Below, one piece after another: positions 23,473-35,000 of a DNA stretch of 64,000 bases. How positions within the stretch are numbered: the first letter of the stretch is position 1; each line of letters opens with the position of its first letter. Both the position numbers and the translations under genes were made by a program. Below the pieces are notes generated by a model. That model made no database searches and had not been told where the DNA came from. It saw only the letters and a list, made by a program, of their open reading frames with translations. The stretch covers positions 27,110,608 to 27,174,607 of the forward strand of contig OX419762.1 in the NCBI GenBank assembly GCA_948567375.1. The letters run 5' to 3'. This DNA is from Lunularia cruciata (Eukaryota > Streptophyta > Marchantiopsida > Lunulariales > Lunulariaceae).

Positions 23473-24240
23473 ATGGGGAAACTTGCAGTTTTCTTTGGCA
23501 ATGATGGAGAAGATGTGGAGGCCTTTGTGAGAGACTTCAAGAGAGCTTGCATAGAAAAAAATGAGAGGAGGAAGAATGAATGGGTCTCATTATTACCAAA
23601 TTTCTTTGAGGATGCAACACTAACATGGTATAAGTCAGAATACCCAAAGAGAGAGAGGAGAGATGGGCAAGAAGAGTCTTGGGAGAGTTTGACTTCAGCA
23701 CTCATTGAGAACTTCCTTCCATATGAAAGTTATGAGAGATTGATGAGTGAGGGTACCTTTCTCAAGCAAGGAGATGGAGAGAAAGTGAGAGTCTATGTGG
23801 AAAGAGTGGAGAAGTTAGAGTCCAGATTTTGCATAGTGTTGAGGAAAGGTGAAGATGATGTGGAGACTACTATGATTGGCATAGGAGATATGCTCACTAA
23901 GAATTTTGTGAGAGTGTTGAGACCAAAAATTAGAAGCAAGGTGAGATATGAGAAACATTCTTCCAAGGTTGAAGCTATCAAGATTACAATTCGTATGGAG
24001 GAGAGTTTGGAACGGGATGAGAGTGATTTGGTATGAAGGATGTTATGCATCTTCCTCAAGATTACAATTATGGTGAAAATTCTGATACTTTGGTGGCAAG
24101 GGTTGAACCACAAGTAGTAGTTGCTCCAATTCTTGCACCCCTACTAAGGGATCCACTTCAAACCATCACAACTTGCCAATCTCAAGATCAATGTGGTGCA
24201 ACTATGGGAGAAGAGAGAGATGGATCAGAATGTAGAGAGA
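23473..24240 (+). pseudogene. gag of A1, 5' part
   Basis: Begins MGKLAVFFGNDGEDVEAFV and continues 'ACIEKNERRKNEWVSLLP', 'FFEDATLTWYKSEY' and 'LIENFLPYESYERLMSE'. This is the retrotransposon gag fold of plant Ty3 elements (the W-Y 'TWY' region and 'L...F'). The frame stops at 24,036 and resumes in another frame (HLPQDYNYGENSDTLVARVE). It is then cut by the solo LTR at 24,241. A1 gag continues after 24,982. Confidence 0.85.
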
Positions 24241-24981
24241 TGTAATACTCGGAGGACAATAGAAGAGAGAAAACACAGATTTCATACTCAAACAATTGAT
24301 GCCCCAAGGGAGCACCTTCTCTTTATTATATAGACAAAGAGGATCTCCGCCAAGGAAGCTCCACCATAGGATTAGGGACACAGATAGGTGACATGTCAGC
24401 AAGCTCCACCCTTGGATTACTTACTTGGATGGGTGACATGTCTGGTCTAGGTCCTTTCTGGTTGGTCAAACAAGCTTTGACCGGAGGAAATCTTTTAGGG
24501 AATCTTCTTGTAGGAATCTCAGAATCATATGAGTAAGGTACCGTTGGAAAGCTCTCGACGAGACAAAGCAAGGGGGAGGGAAGGCCAGCTTTTCCTTTGT
24601 TGGGGGGGAGGTATATGCACATTTTTGAGGCCTAATTCATCCGTTTAGGCCTCCAAAATTGCCTTCAAAGATTTCAGGCATATTTTGGTTCCTACTCTAT
24701 TAGTAGAAGTCCCCTTTTAGTGAAACCTCTTTCTGATTTGTTTAGTCCATCATGTGTAACATCCTTCCAAATGTTACCAAATCAATTCTCACCTTTAAAT
24801 CATATGTCTAGCTATTGGTTCTAAGGTTCTCAAGTCTATTTTGGTTTCTGCCCTATTAGTAGAAGTACTCTTTTGGTGATATTTCTATCTTATCTATTTT
24901 TACCATCATGTATAACATCATTCTAGATGTTACCAAACCAAATTTCACATCTAGATCATATGGCTAGCTCTTGGTATTACA
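24241..24981 (+). mobile_element. Solo LTR, family C, copy C2, nested in A1 gag
   Basis: 741 bp, starting TGTAATACTCGG and ending GGTATTACA. Left flank AGAGA and right flank GGAAA are each one base from GGAGA, the sequence at this exact place in the uninterrupted gag of A4 (near 54,011: 'gtgaggagaggacc'). That supports a 5-bp target duplication of GGAGA that later mutated. Homologous to C1 at 1,760. A TTATATAG box lies at about 24,325. Confidence 0.88.
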
Positions 24982-25515
24982 GGAAAGGACCTAAGAGATA
25001 TTAACACTATACATATAGAGGAGGTCAACCAACCAACAATTTCAATGATAGAAATTGTTTTGGTTGTGGAAGAAGATGCCATATCCAAAGGAATTGTGAA
25101 ATAATTTATGGAAAGAAGCCGCTGAAGTTACTATCTAGTTGCAGCAGTCCAAATGCTACTTACCATGGAGGAAGGGTTTTGAGAGAGCCAATAGAGGGAA
25201 AGAGGGAGGAAATGAAACCCAAGTGGCTTTAAATCCAAACAAAAGTAAGGGGATAGTATCTATAGATGTGATTGAGAGCAAGTATGAGAAGAGGGAGTGC
25301 TCAAACTCCAAAGGTCTTCATTTGGATCTTTTGGCTCAAGAGAAGAAGAGAGCTTGTTTTGTGGAGGATGTGCACTCTTCTCAAGGATTTACTCTTAGCC
25401 AAGATACTCCTATGCCTACTAGGAGCACTTGCACAAGCATTTCAACACCATCAACAATAAAGACTCCAAGGAAGAAGTTAAGGATGGAGGACTTCTTGAT
25501 ATCAAAGCAACAATA
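24982..25515 (+). pseudogene. gag of A1, 3' part with CCHC knuckle
   Basis: Resumes after the solo LTR with 'YRGGQPTNNFNDRNCFGCG': the knuckle CFGCGRRCHIQRNC (CX2CX4HX4C) is at about 25,056-25,100. Then comes the linker 'RGKEGGNETQVALNPNK' and 'MEDFLISKQQ', as in A5. The frame is interrupted by small indels, including a poly-G run near 25,697. Confidence 0.75.
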
Positions 25516-25739
25516 GAACTACAATGTCTTGGAGGATGTTGGTAGTCACAAGGCTAACATCATAGTGGGCCAACTGATTGCTTTAAATCATACTTTGAGG
25601 TGGTTTGAGTCCTTTGCTTTAAATCCTACTAGAGGTGGTTTGAGTTCTACAAGGAGTAAGAAGAGAAGAAAGCAAAAGCTCTAGTATCAATGTAGGGGGG
25701 GGGAGGGGGCGTGTGGATGCAAAGCCAAAATCATGGGAG

Positions 25740-26090
25740 GCTTGTGAATATGCCTCCAAGATTGATGTGAGAGTGAATGGTCACAACACTAAGGATGCAC
25801 TTGTTGATGGAGGATTAGTAGTGAATGCCATGTGAGAAAGGTTGATGAAGAAGTTGGGTGTGATACACTCAAGACCTTCAACATTTTTAGTGAGCATGGA
25901 AAACAAGCAACAAATTTGACCAATAGGGGTGATGGATGAGGTGGTAGTTTTAGTTATGGGAGTTCAAAATCTCATGACTTTCCAAGTCTTGAAGGATTCA
26001 AGCTATGATTTACTTCTTGGGAGGCTATGGTTGAGAGCAGCACACACAATTGATTGATGGCACAAAGGGTATTGGAGGATTGGGCCATCA
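25740..26090 (+). pseudogene. Aspartic protease region of A1
   Basis: Frames read 'VNGHNTKDALVDGGLVVNAM', where VDGG is the catalytic D-[ST/G]-G motif in the form seen in many plant Ty3 elements. They continue 'SRPSTFLVSMENKQQI' and end 'SSYDLLLGRLWLRAAHTIDW', which fits the retropepsin 'YDLLLGRPWL' block. Several stops are present. The pogo-like MITE splits this region from RT. Confidence 0.75.
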
Positions 26091-26159
26091 AAATACAATC
26101 ACAGTTCTTGTGACTAACACCACAAACGCTTCACATTCAAATACACCATCTTTTGATTA

Positions 26160-26754
26160 CAGTAACCTCCTAGTTAAGTACGCACCCGTTTAAGTACGCA
26201 TCCCAGTTAAGTACGCAACTTCTAGCAGAAAATTTTGGGTTCAATGTTTATCAGTTGTACACGTTGTTAATCGCCATCTTGTGCAAGTTTTGAAGTTTTG
26301 TGCATTTGGCTTTGATGGCAACCTCGCAGCCCTTGCTCTAGAATATTTCACATAATTTTTTGAGATCTTTGAAGGTTCCTCAACTTCCATTTCAACTTTA
26401 GAGTAGAGCAGATGGTCCTCAATATCTATAGCCCTTGCTCTGGAATATTTCACATAATTTTTTTGAGATCTTTGAAGGTTCCTCAACTTCCGTTTGAACT
26501 TTAGAATAGAGCAGATGGTCCTCAATATCTATAACCCGTTTCTAAAGAGATTTGAAATCCTGAAATATGGTTCCCATCTCTAAGCTTGCATTCAGCTCAA
26601 GGATCAAGGTCGTCGGAAACATCCACCACTTGCCCTTCAACATGCTCTTAGTGCGCAAGCAATTTGGGACGGAGTAGTCTAAAGTACGCACCTACTGGTT
26701 AAGTACGCACAAACCGTCCCAGTTCAAGTTGCGTACTTAAGTGGGAGGTTACTG
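26160..26754. mobile_element. pogo-like (Tc1/mariner) MITE with TA target duplication
   Basis: Ends CAGTAACCTCC... and ...GGAGGTTACTG, flanked on both sides by TA (26,158-26,159 and 26,755-26,756). The CAGTAA start with TA duplication matches plant pogo-like elements such as Emigrant/Lemi1. Subterminal AAGTACGCA motifs occur three times at the left end (26,176-26,220) and three times at the right (26,682-26,740, one inverted). A 102-bp internal tandem duplication starts at 26,329 and 26,431. No complete transposase. It is inserted between the A1 protease and RT regions. Confidence 0.85.
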
Positions 26755-26802
26755 TATTGGGAAACAAATTCAAAAAAAGGAGCTTCAAGTGTAGACACAA
26801 GC

Positions 26803-27384
26803 ATGGAGGAGGATGAATCTAAATCTATTTTGGGGGTGTATCCTTTGTGTGCTATGGATTTTGCATCTAAGCCAAAGGTTTTGAAAGACCTTGATAAATC
26901 ACCATTGATACTTGAGGAGATAAAGAGGAGATTATCTACCCTCAAGTGTGATCCAAATGTTACCAAGGAGGAGAATGTGAGATTTAAGGAGATTTTCTAC
27001 AAGTTCATCCATATATTTGCTTTTAGTTACAAGGATCTAAAGGAACTCACCTTGGAGGAGCACAAGATAGAGATGGAGTTGCATGAAAAACCAGTCCACC
27101 AAAAGCAACCTCACATTAGCCCACCAATAGCTTTGGTTGTGAAGGAGGAGATTGATAAGCCCAAGGGGGCTGGATTTATCTTTGAGGTAGAAAATTCAGA
27201 ATGGATGTCTCCAATTGTCATTCTGAAGAAAAACAATGGCAAGCTTTGGGATTGTGTGGATTACAAGAAGCTCAATGCTATTACTAAGAAGGAATATTAC
27301 CCTTTGTCATTCATTGATGAGATCTTGGAGGAGGTTGCATATCGTGAGAGGTACAATTTTGGAGATGGCTATAGTGAATGGTAA
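26803..27384 (+). pseudogene. Reverse transcriptase of A1, 5' half only
   Basis: 193-codon open frame. Its N-part is the pol linker ('FKEIFYKFIHIFAFSYKDL'). RT motifs follow: 'AGFIFEVENSEWMSPIVILK', 'VDYKKLNAITKKEYYPL', 'FIDEILEEV', 'FGDGYS'. The frame ends right there, before the YxDD catalytic box, because the sequence switches to an inverted RT fragment at about 27,385. It can have no polymerase activity. Confidence 0.88.
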
Positions 27385-28073
27385 ATGAGTAGTAGTCCTT
27401 CTTGGTAACAACGTTGAGCTTCTTGTAATCCATACATACCCGAAGCTTGCCATTCTTTTTCTTCACAATGACAATTAGAGACACCTATTTTGATTTCTCC
27501 ACCTCAAAGATAAATCTAGTCTCCTTGAGCTTATCAATCTCCTCCTTCAAAACCAACAATATTGGTGGACATGCAATTTTCTTGGGAATTTTCAGGACAA
27601 TCCATTCAAAATTGAAGAAATGGCAGACTTTGTACAATTTTCTAGAGAGCATGTAGTTGCGGGAGTAGTTTACCCTATTAAATTTCAAAAATTCTAGCCC
27701 ATTGCGTATAGTAGCTCTCAAAATAATTGTGTGATGTCTGAAAGATAACCCAAGGTATCATGTGTAGAGATTTCAAGTCCAAATCTCTAACTTGAGATTT
27801 TGCCCAAAATCACTTTAATCCCCAAAATCTGCAATCCACCTCACACAATCTTTCCAAATCCTCTCAAGTATACAAGATGTACAAAAACACCTCAAAGACA
27901 TTATAATGAACTACCATGTAAAAATTGGTCCAGGTTCTATAACATAAGTTTAGCCCTTTCCTCCCTAAAGTTCTCTCCAAGTGAGCTCTCATAGCCTCCT
28001 TCTGTCTAATATAGAATTGTACGCAGAACATTATCTTGCCTTCTAGAGAGATCTCGACAATGGAACCAAAAAT
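27385..28073 (-). mobile_element. Internal remnant of A2: leader fused to RT fragment
   Basis: Read on the minus strand from the LTR at 28,074: PBS-like 'TTGGTTCCATTG', the 56-codon leader ORF (28,034-27,864), the leader, and then a direct jump into RT ('PPILLVLKEEIDKLKETRF', 'LIVIVKKKNGKLRVCMDYKK', 'VVTKKDYYS'). Gag, protease and ORF-X are deleted; the join lies near 27,575. It meets the A1 RT head-on at 27,384/27,385, giving an imperfect palindrome of roughly 180 bp of RT sequence. Confidence 0.8.
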
Positions 28074-28764
28074 TTGAACCGGTCTGTCTCTCACTTAGGA
28101 TGAATCTCTGATGGCTATTATGGTAGTGCACTATAGACTAAGAAGGCAAAGAACCCCAACTCCATCATACTCCTCCAAGGCTAACACTCCAAGATTCAAG
28201 ACATTGCTCACCAAAGAACTCAATGATAGAAAGATAGTTGCAAATGAAAGGATGATGAGTACCTCCTCACCCCTAGTTTATATACTTGTGGAATAGCTAT
28301 GCACCAAAGTTACTAATTACCGGAGTAACTCAATTTACTAGGCTAAAAGTCAAGTTAAGTCAAAAAGTATAAAGGAATATCCATCCACATGGGAAAATTT
28401 CACTAAGCATATGATCTTATCTTGACCCAACCACTAAGTCAAGGATTCCTTCACATGGGCTATCCTTGGACTATAGAAGAATCCAAAACAAAAAGGCTTG
28501 CGGGCCCAAGAGTTCTCAACACTTTCCTCAAAGCCAAACACATGGGAATAATACCAAGTCAACATATTAAAATCCAAGATAATGGTGCTCATCTTTTCCA
28601 CTTCTTCTAAAGTAAGGTACTTTCTATCTTAACTATGATTAACTTTAGCTAATTATGAATAATATAAAACCATCCTTTATCTCTATATAAATAATATCTC
28701 TCAAGTACTAGTAATACCAAACTAAATATCACAATACTACATACATGCACAAATGAGTGTTACA
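28074..28764 (-). mobile_element. LTR of A2 (minus orientation)
   Basis: About 691 bp, ending on the plus strand with GTGTTACA and highly similar to the A1 LTR in reverse. Right flank GATCC does not match the A1 left flank, so A1 plus A2 is not demonstrably one insertion. Confidence 0.88.
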
Positions 28765-30460
28765 GATCCACACCACAAAAATAAGAATATCTTCCTCTTA
28801 AGCTTACTCTATAGTTGCTTTGCTGACAAACTTCCCATCTTGGGACTTAAAATTCTTAGGTGTCTTACTCAAAGATATTAGACAATCTAATTGGTAATCC
28901 TTACCTTAATATTGTACTTGAATTTTTCATCAAGTCCAATTAAATTAAACCTTGTGACATTCAAGCTAAGGTAAACCTTGAATGACATCATAGTAGAGAG
29001 GTACCACTACAAGCCTCATACAATCCAAATACTCCTTCCTAATCTTGAATGTAACAAGATATGAGGTACAAAATGCAGAACTCTTTCTACCATCCGTCAT
29101 CATCAATCTACTTCCAATTACCAACTTGATAGGAATATCTATTTCCTTTGCTAATTGCATGGACATGCAATTCCTTGAACTCCTAGAATCAACCAAAATC
29201 TTACAATCACAATTAGATATCATACCTTTCAAGTAAGGCAAACTTGCATAGGGTTTTCAATTCCATTGGAACTAATAAAGTTCTCAATAGGTATCTCAAA
29301 ATCTCCTACTAGGATTCCTTGTTTCCCTAATCATTTTGTTCCACAAACTCCATTTGGGTGTTATGTTGATATTACATATTCTTGAGTAGACATTCAGCAA
29401 TGTAATGTCCAATTTAGGAACAATAAAAGCAACCCCCATTTTATCACAATTTTTTCCTCTCTACAATGCCAAGTGTCTTCGTTGGATTGCATCAGTCTTT
29501 ATTGGGGTTGGCTCCTCCACCCATGTGTAATATGTTGGTAGGTTTTTTTGAAGGTCAAGGTCAAGACCAAGTTGTCACAACCAAGAAATCAAAGTACTCG
29601 GTCAACTACAAGGCTTCCTCTAGGTGTTTTGGCTCTCACATAATCACCTCCAATTTGGTTCATGACTTTAAGCCCCTCACAAATCAATCCAAAGTTTCAC
29701 CTTCAAGTATATTTAGAGTTTTCATAAGGGTGTTTTGGAATTACATGATATAGCTTCTTATAGAGCTATTTTCTTCAACTCTGCCAACTTATCTTGTACA
29801 ACTTGTGTGGCATTTATAGCTTGGAATTGCCCAATGATTGTACTCTTGAATTCTTCCCATGTCGGATTGGTGCAACAAACTATGGTTAGCTCGCTCCACT
29901 TTGAATTGCCACCATAGTTTTGCCATTCCATCCAATTGGCTCAAAGCCAAGAGAATCTATTTTTGTTCATCTTGACAATTTTTAACCTCAAAATAACATT
30001 CACAATCAAACACAAAATTCTCCACTATGCCCAAAAGATTATTGCCTTCAAATACTTTGGGTTTTGGAAATCAAATTTGCTCTTCTTCTTCTTGAAATGG
30101 TGCTCTCTTTATGTGCTCTTGTTGTTGATGGTCTCATTCCTCTAACAATCAAATAAGGTGCTTGATTTGTTGCCACATAACAATGATAACTTTAGGCATT
30201 GCCACCATGGCTACGACTCTATCAAAATACTTACAATTTATCTAAGTTAACACATAGATCCAACACATCCACCATTCTCCATAAGTTACAATCAAAAGTA
30301 CCAAGGGTTCATCGGACAAGGTAATCTCATCCAAAAACATTTGCCCAAAGCATGAGACAAGGAACTATGTGAATGATGTTTGGATAGTACATGGATACAA
30401 AAATCCCAATGGTTTGGTGGTCCATAAATTCTATCCGTCCCACTCATGCTCTAGTACTAA
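28765..30460 (-). pseudogene. Family B copy B1: protease, gag and PBS (minus)
   Basis: A second Ty3-like family. The protease frame at 29,241-28,966 has 'CKILVDSRSSRNCMS' (D-S-R replaces D-[ST]-G) and 'VPLYYDVIQGLP'. A knuckle near 29,440-29,395 reads CFYC...GHYIAEC with one stop inside. Gag upstream (to about 30,400) is too decayed to read fully but matches B2. The PBS region next to the LTR reads TAGTACTAGAGC, a decayed tRNA-iMet site (TGGTATCAGAGC). Pol downstream of the protease ends at A2. Confidence 0.7.
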
Positions 30461-30930
30461 TGAAAAAGACTAAGGAGAAAAATAAGGAGAATGAAGACCA
30501 AAGTGAAATATCATATTGCGACACTTGAATGAAGGAAGCACCAAATGTCTAACATGAGCTTGGCCTTTGGTATTTATAGGGAACATACAAGGCTCTTGAG
30601 AAGCTTCCTAAAGCTGCTTTCTTAGAGTGCAAGCCAAGCTAACCAAGAAGCTTCCTTCTAGACACCGTCTACTTGACATGCAAGCTAAGCTAGTCGGGAA
30701 GCTTCCAAAGAAACTTCCTTCTAGAGGCCACCTACTTTGTGTGCAAGCTAAGCTAGCGGGGAAGCTTCCTCTTAGAAATCACCACTTGGCATGCACATTA
30801 TACAATACTTGGAAGGTACCAAGTAGCTTCCTAGATGCTCCTAGAATATTCTTATTGTTCTTAGCTAATTTGGCCTACTTGCTACTATTTTAGTCTTGAT
30901 TTACTCATTGGTAAACTCCATATTGTTACA
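30461..30930 (-). mobile_element. LTR of family B copy B1
   Basis: About 470 bp between the PBS region and GTTACA on the plus strand (TGTAAC at the minus-strand start). It contains a minisatellite (about 30,600-30,800) of AAGCTTCC units joined to 'tgcaagctaagctag'. Downstream of it in the reading direction is a TATAAATA box (30,571-30,578, minus). Confidence 0.7.
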
Positions 30931-30999
30931 ACCATCTTTCTTTACCTATATGTCTAATAAATTGATAAGAAAATTATGTAAAATTATATAAATAATCAT

Positions 31000-32035
31000 T
31001 CATTTCAAAACATAGGAACTCCTCAAGCAATCATTTAACTTAATTCTAATTTCTTTGAGTGAGTGCCTTCTTACCTTCAAGACCCTTATATAGTGCTCAT
31101 TTAGGACTTGGGTAAAAGTTATGCATCTTTTGAAATCAATTTGATCTTGGAAGCACACTTGTTTGCAAAATGGAACAAAATAACACATTAGCACATACAC
31201 GGAATCCCCTAATAAGTATAGTTGTTGATCAAACATAGTACAATTTCCTCTCTTGTTCAAATCATTCCAAATTGGTGATCTTTTTAAGCAAGGAATATCA
31301 TTACATGATCCAAGCATCCCTTGTATACATCAAGTCACAAACACAAATCCACTAATGTGTCTTTATAAACTCAAAAAGGACATCTCACATTATTGAATTA
31401 ATCAATATGTAACATCAATTAAAACTCAACAACTCAAAACCCCATCTATAACTCCTTGCACTTACCTCTTACAAAATTGATAATTCTACTTCAAACATCA
31501 CACTCAAATTTTTTGTTTACGGAACAAAATCCACCTTCTTGTTGAAATAGATTTTACCATCAATTGTAGGTTTTGTGCTAAAGCAAATAAAGTACCATTG
31601 ACTAACCTTATGCAACCTAAAAACCCTTTTGTGAAAAAATAGAAGATATTTATGCTCTCTTGTCATTATCTGACCACTCCACCTCCTTCTCGAGGAGAAA
31701 GATAATGGTAGTCATGACTTTATTACTAAATCTCACTATCGCTTCTACACGCTTGCTCCACATATTCATTCCTCTTGCTATACTTTCTCTATTCACATTA
31801 TGCCCAAACGTATCTAGAGCTAATGGCACTTGTATCCAAATGAGGTTTGATTTCTCTTGTATGAGTTCTTAAACACTCTATGATACTTTATAGCATCAAC
31901 TAAAGCTTGAAATGATAAAACATCCATCCTAGTGAGTTGCCTAATTGAGACCTTATCAAATTCACAAAAGAATTTGTAAACAAATTCATTATTTTGATTA
32001 GATTGAACTCTATAATGCAAATAAAACATTATGTT
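31000..32035 (-). pseudogene. PIF/Harbinger-type transposase relic
   Basis: Three frames on the minus strand together cover a DDE_Tnp_4-type transposase. 32,029-31,823 reads 'TRMDVLSFQALVDAIKYH' (N-terminal helical region). About 31,850-31,580 reads 'DTFGHNVNRESIARGMNMW' and then 'GCIRLVNGTLFALAQN'. 31,317-31,000 reads 'GSCNDIPCLKRSPIWNDL', 'LYLLGDSVYVLMCYFVP', and 'LNEHYIRVLKVRRHSLKEI'. The first catalytic Asp (LVDGT) is Asn here (GAT to AAT); the second (GSCND) and the Glu (NEH) remain. Stops and frameshifts make it dead. No TIRs or partner Myb/SANT ORF found. Confidence 0.8.
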
Positions 32036-35000
32036 TAGGAAATTCCATTACCTTCACAAAAAATCTAATATATCTTCTTTATCCTCGCCTTTACTCCAAA
32101 TAACATCCATTTCATTAGAATTTTCAATATTCCACTCATAAAAATCACCATGCATATTGCTTGCATTATGATGTTGTCATGTTGTGGTTTGCATAGCTAG
32201 TGAAAATGCAGTTAGTGTTATTATCTCTGTAATGTTGGAGTAGATTGTATTGTAGAATCCCATGGTTAAGCAATTGCCACATGTGCAATCTATGAACATT
32301 TAAGTGATTAGTCATGTGGAGTATGATTTTGTCTTTTACAAGGGCTTTGATGTATAAAGGTGGTGGAGATTTGATAGATGAGTGGAAGGTGTTTAGTCTT
32401 AGGAGTCTCAAGTGGGAGGAGGACATTTGAGAGTGAAAGTTGTACCAAAAGGATGGGAACTAGGGCATCAAAAGAAAAGTTTGAACCACAGATGTTCCAC
32501 ACTTCTAATCTACCCATCCCAAATCCTTTTCTCATAAAGCTTTAGATTTTGTACCATGATCATTTTTGAGCTTGGATGATAGTACATTTTGGGCCTACAT
32601 TTATGCCATTGGTGATATAAACGCCGTGATCTATTATCCTTCATGTGCTTACTTATTGATAGATTTGGAATTTGACTATTTTTGTGATTTTGTAGAAGGT
32701 AAGGTATTTGACTTTGCTCAAGGTTTTCAAGGTGGAGTTGTGGAGTCCATGTGTCAAAAGGAGAAATTACTAAGTGATAAATGTGCAAGAAATTGGATCA
32801 CAACATGTGAAGTTTGGAGCTTTTGATGTTTGAGGAGGTTATAAAAAGGCATTTAGAGAGAAAAGACCATAGCTGAAGAGAAGAGTAGAAAAAAATATTG
32901 TATGAAAATATAAATTGATATATTTGAGCAAGTTTTGAGTGGGATATGATCAGCTGAAGCAAAGGGAGTCAAGTTCATAACCAAGTGCACAAATTGGAGG
33001 ATTTTGATAATTATATTTTAGCTTTCATAATCTGTAAATATAGTTGGAAAATAGAAAATATTCTATTCATGGTGCACTCAAATTTTTTTTAATGGAGTAT
33101 ATCTAAAAATCTTATCTTATCAATTGAAGTTGGAGTATGTGAAATCAAAGTGCTAGGAAGGAGATTATGATCAGGTTTGGGGTTTTTGTTATTTCTCACG
33201 TCTTGGTTTAAATCAACCCATGAAACTTTCTTGTGTTGTTGGTGGTTAGGTGTTGTACCTTTGTGCAAAGGTTTCATGTGAATTATTTAAATAGATAATT
33301 CAAGATCTTGGATCAAATATACATGGGTCTATAGTTTACACAACTTGTGAATTGATCTAGATCTAGGGATTAGGGTTAGATTAAGCAACCAAAATTTACA
33401 AAAATTTAAACATAAGCATAAAAAAATACTATATAAAATTTGGTTGGCTCAAGGTTTATAGATAATGAGGTCTGGTGCAAATTCTACTAGAAATATTATT
33501 GTAAGCTCAATGGAGCAATTCTATGGTCAACTACATTTGAATGTCAAATCTCCAATTTGAAGTCATGATTGAAAGAAGTGTTGCTTTTTTGCATGAATCC
33601 ATATACCAAAATTTGGACAAAATTTATGCAAGAATCAAGACTTTAGCCTGACTTTGGGTTTTGAAATTAGGATCATCAAACTGCAAAATTGTAGCCAAGC
33701 TTAAGACCTTGCCAAAATAGTTGTAATAGTGAGAATGAGGTTTGCTTTATATTATTGGAAATCTTATATCACATGCTTTTTATTGAGTCTTAGAACATAT
33801 GAATCAAAGCTATAAAGAAATTTTTATTGCTATGAGTCTTGTAGAGATTTGGTGTAGAATTTCCCTACTTGGAACATAGATTAGATGAAAACCTGGAGTA
33901 TATATTAAGAGCATATATTGGACAGAGAAAGGAGGTTGTGAAGCACATTTCCACAAAAAGCATGGAGAGTTTTTGCTCCATTTCTTTTGTTTTGATAGTC
34001 GACATGCTTGCATGCTTGATTGTATGCTCAATGGTTTTGGATTGGTGTGCATGCATTGAGTTTAGGTTCTTTCCTTCTAAGCATGTTGTGTATTTCTCCA
34101 TGGTAATTTTACAAATGATGACCATTCGACCAAGAATACATGTTGTGATGATAGGTTAAGTTGCCTATTATTCCCCTGGGAGATAGAAGGAACATTAGAA
34201 ACAAGAGTAAAAGGTTCAGGTGGTTGGTAAAACAAGTGTGCTCAAACTATTAGTGATAGGTTTACACACAACCTTCTATTTGTAAGCTTCACAACTAAGC
34301 ATCCAATGTGTTCAAAGAGAGAAAAAAACAAAATACAACAATGAAAATATACTTGAGTATTTTGTGTTGGAGATATTAGAGAGCACTAGTGCTTGGCATT
34401 TTGTTATGGGATTCACACCACCATTCTATCTACATGAACAGGTTGAATTATGGAAATTATGTGAAGTGTGAAGCTACGGAGTTATGCAACACACCCACTA
34501 TGAAGGCATTCACACCACCCATCTATTGACACAATCAATCTATGTGATTAGGCTGAAATTTAAAATTGAATATTCATGAAGAAGAATAAAGAATCCATGC
34601 ACTGATTGATGCTAAAATTATGAAATGTGAGCCTTGGAAGCTATGCAACGCACAAAGAGAGTAGGAAATGAATAGTGGTGAACACTCTCTTTCATCTTCT
34701 CTATCTGCATGCATCCTCATTGTCCGGCGAAATTCACTTTTCAAAGTAAGGTCAGACTCTCAATTAATACTTATGGCAATTCCCCATAGTAGTAAAAACT
34801 CATGCATCCCAATTTAGATTATGCAAAAATGATTTAGGGCTATGGTAGAGTTCTTGTAAATTTCACTTGTACTTGCAGCTCCTTGCACATAAAATTTTTA
34901 TAGTGTACCAATTATTTTTTGGGATTCTGACGGGACCATATAGCCTATATCTGAAACCCTACATTATACTCTATAGTTGTTTGAGGTTTCCTTCCTTCAT

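Noticed and set aside
24326-24622. 98-codon minus-strand ORF with repeated 'DMSPIxVxNP' text
   Set aside because: It lies within the solo LTR C2. A similar frame in C1 (1,698-1,976) reflects shared LTR repeats, not a gene.
21218-28764. A1 plus A2 as a single foldback retroelement
   Set aside because: The outer flanks (TGTAA and GATCC) do not match, and A2 has a separate internal deletion. Two events remain as likely.
32566-32826. 86-codon plus-strand ORF facing minus-strand frames
   Set aside because: No second copy, domain or splice context. Frames on both strands conflict.
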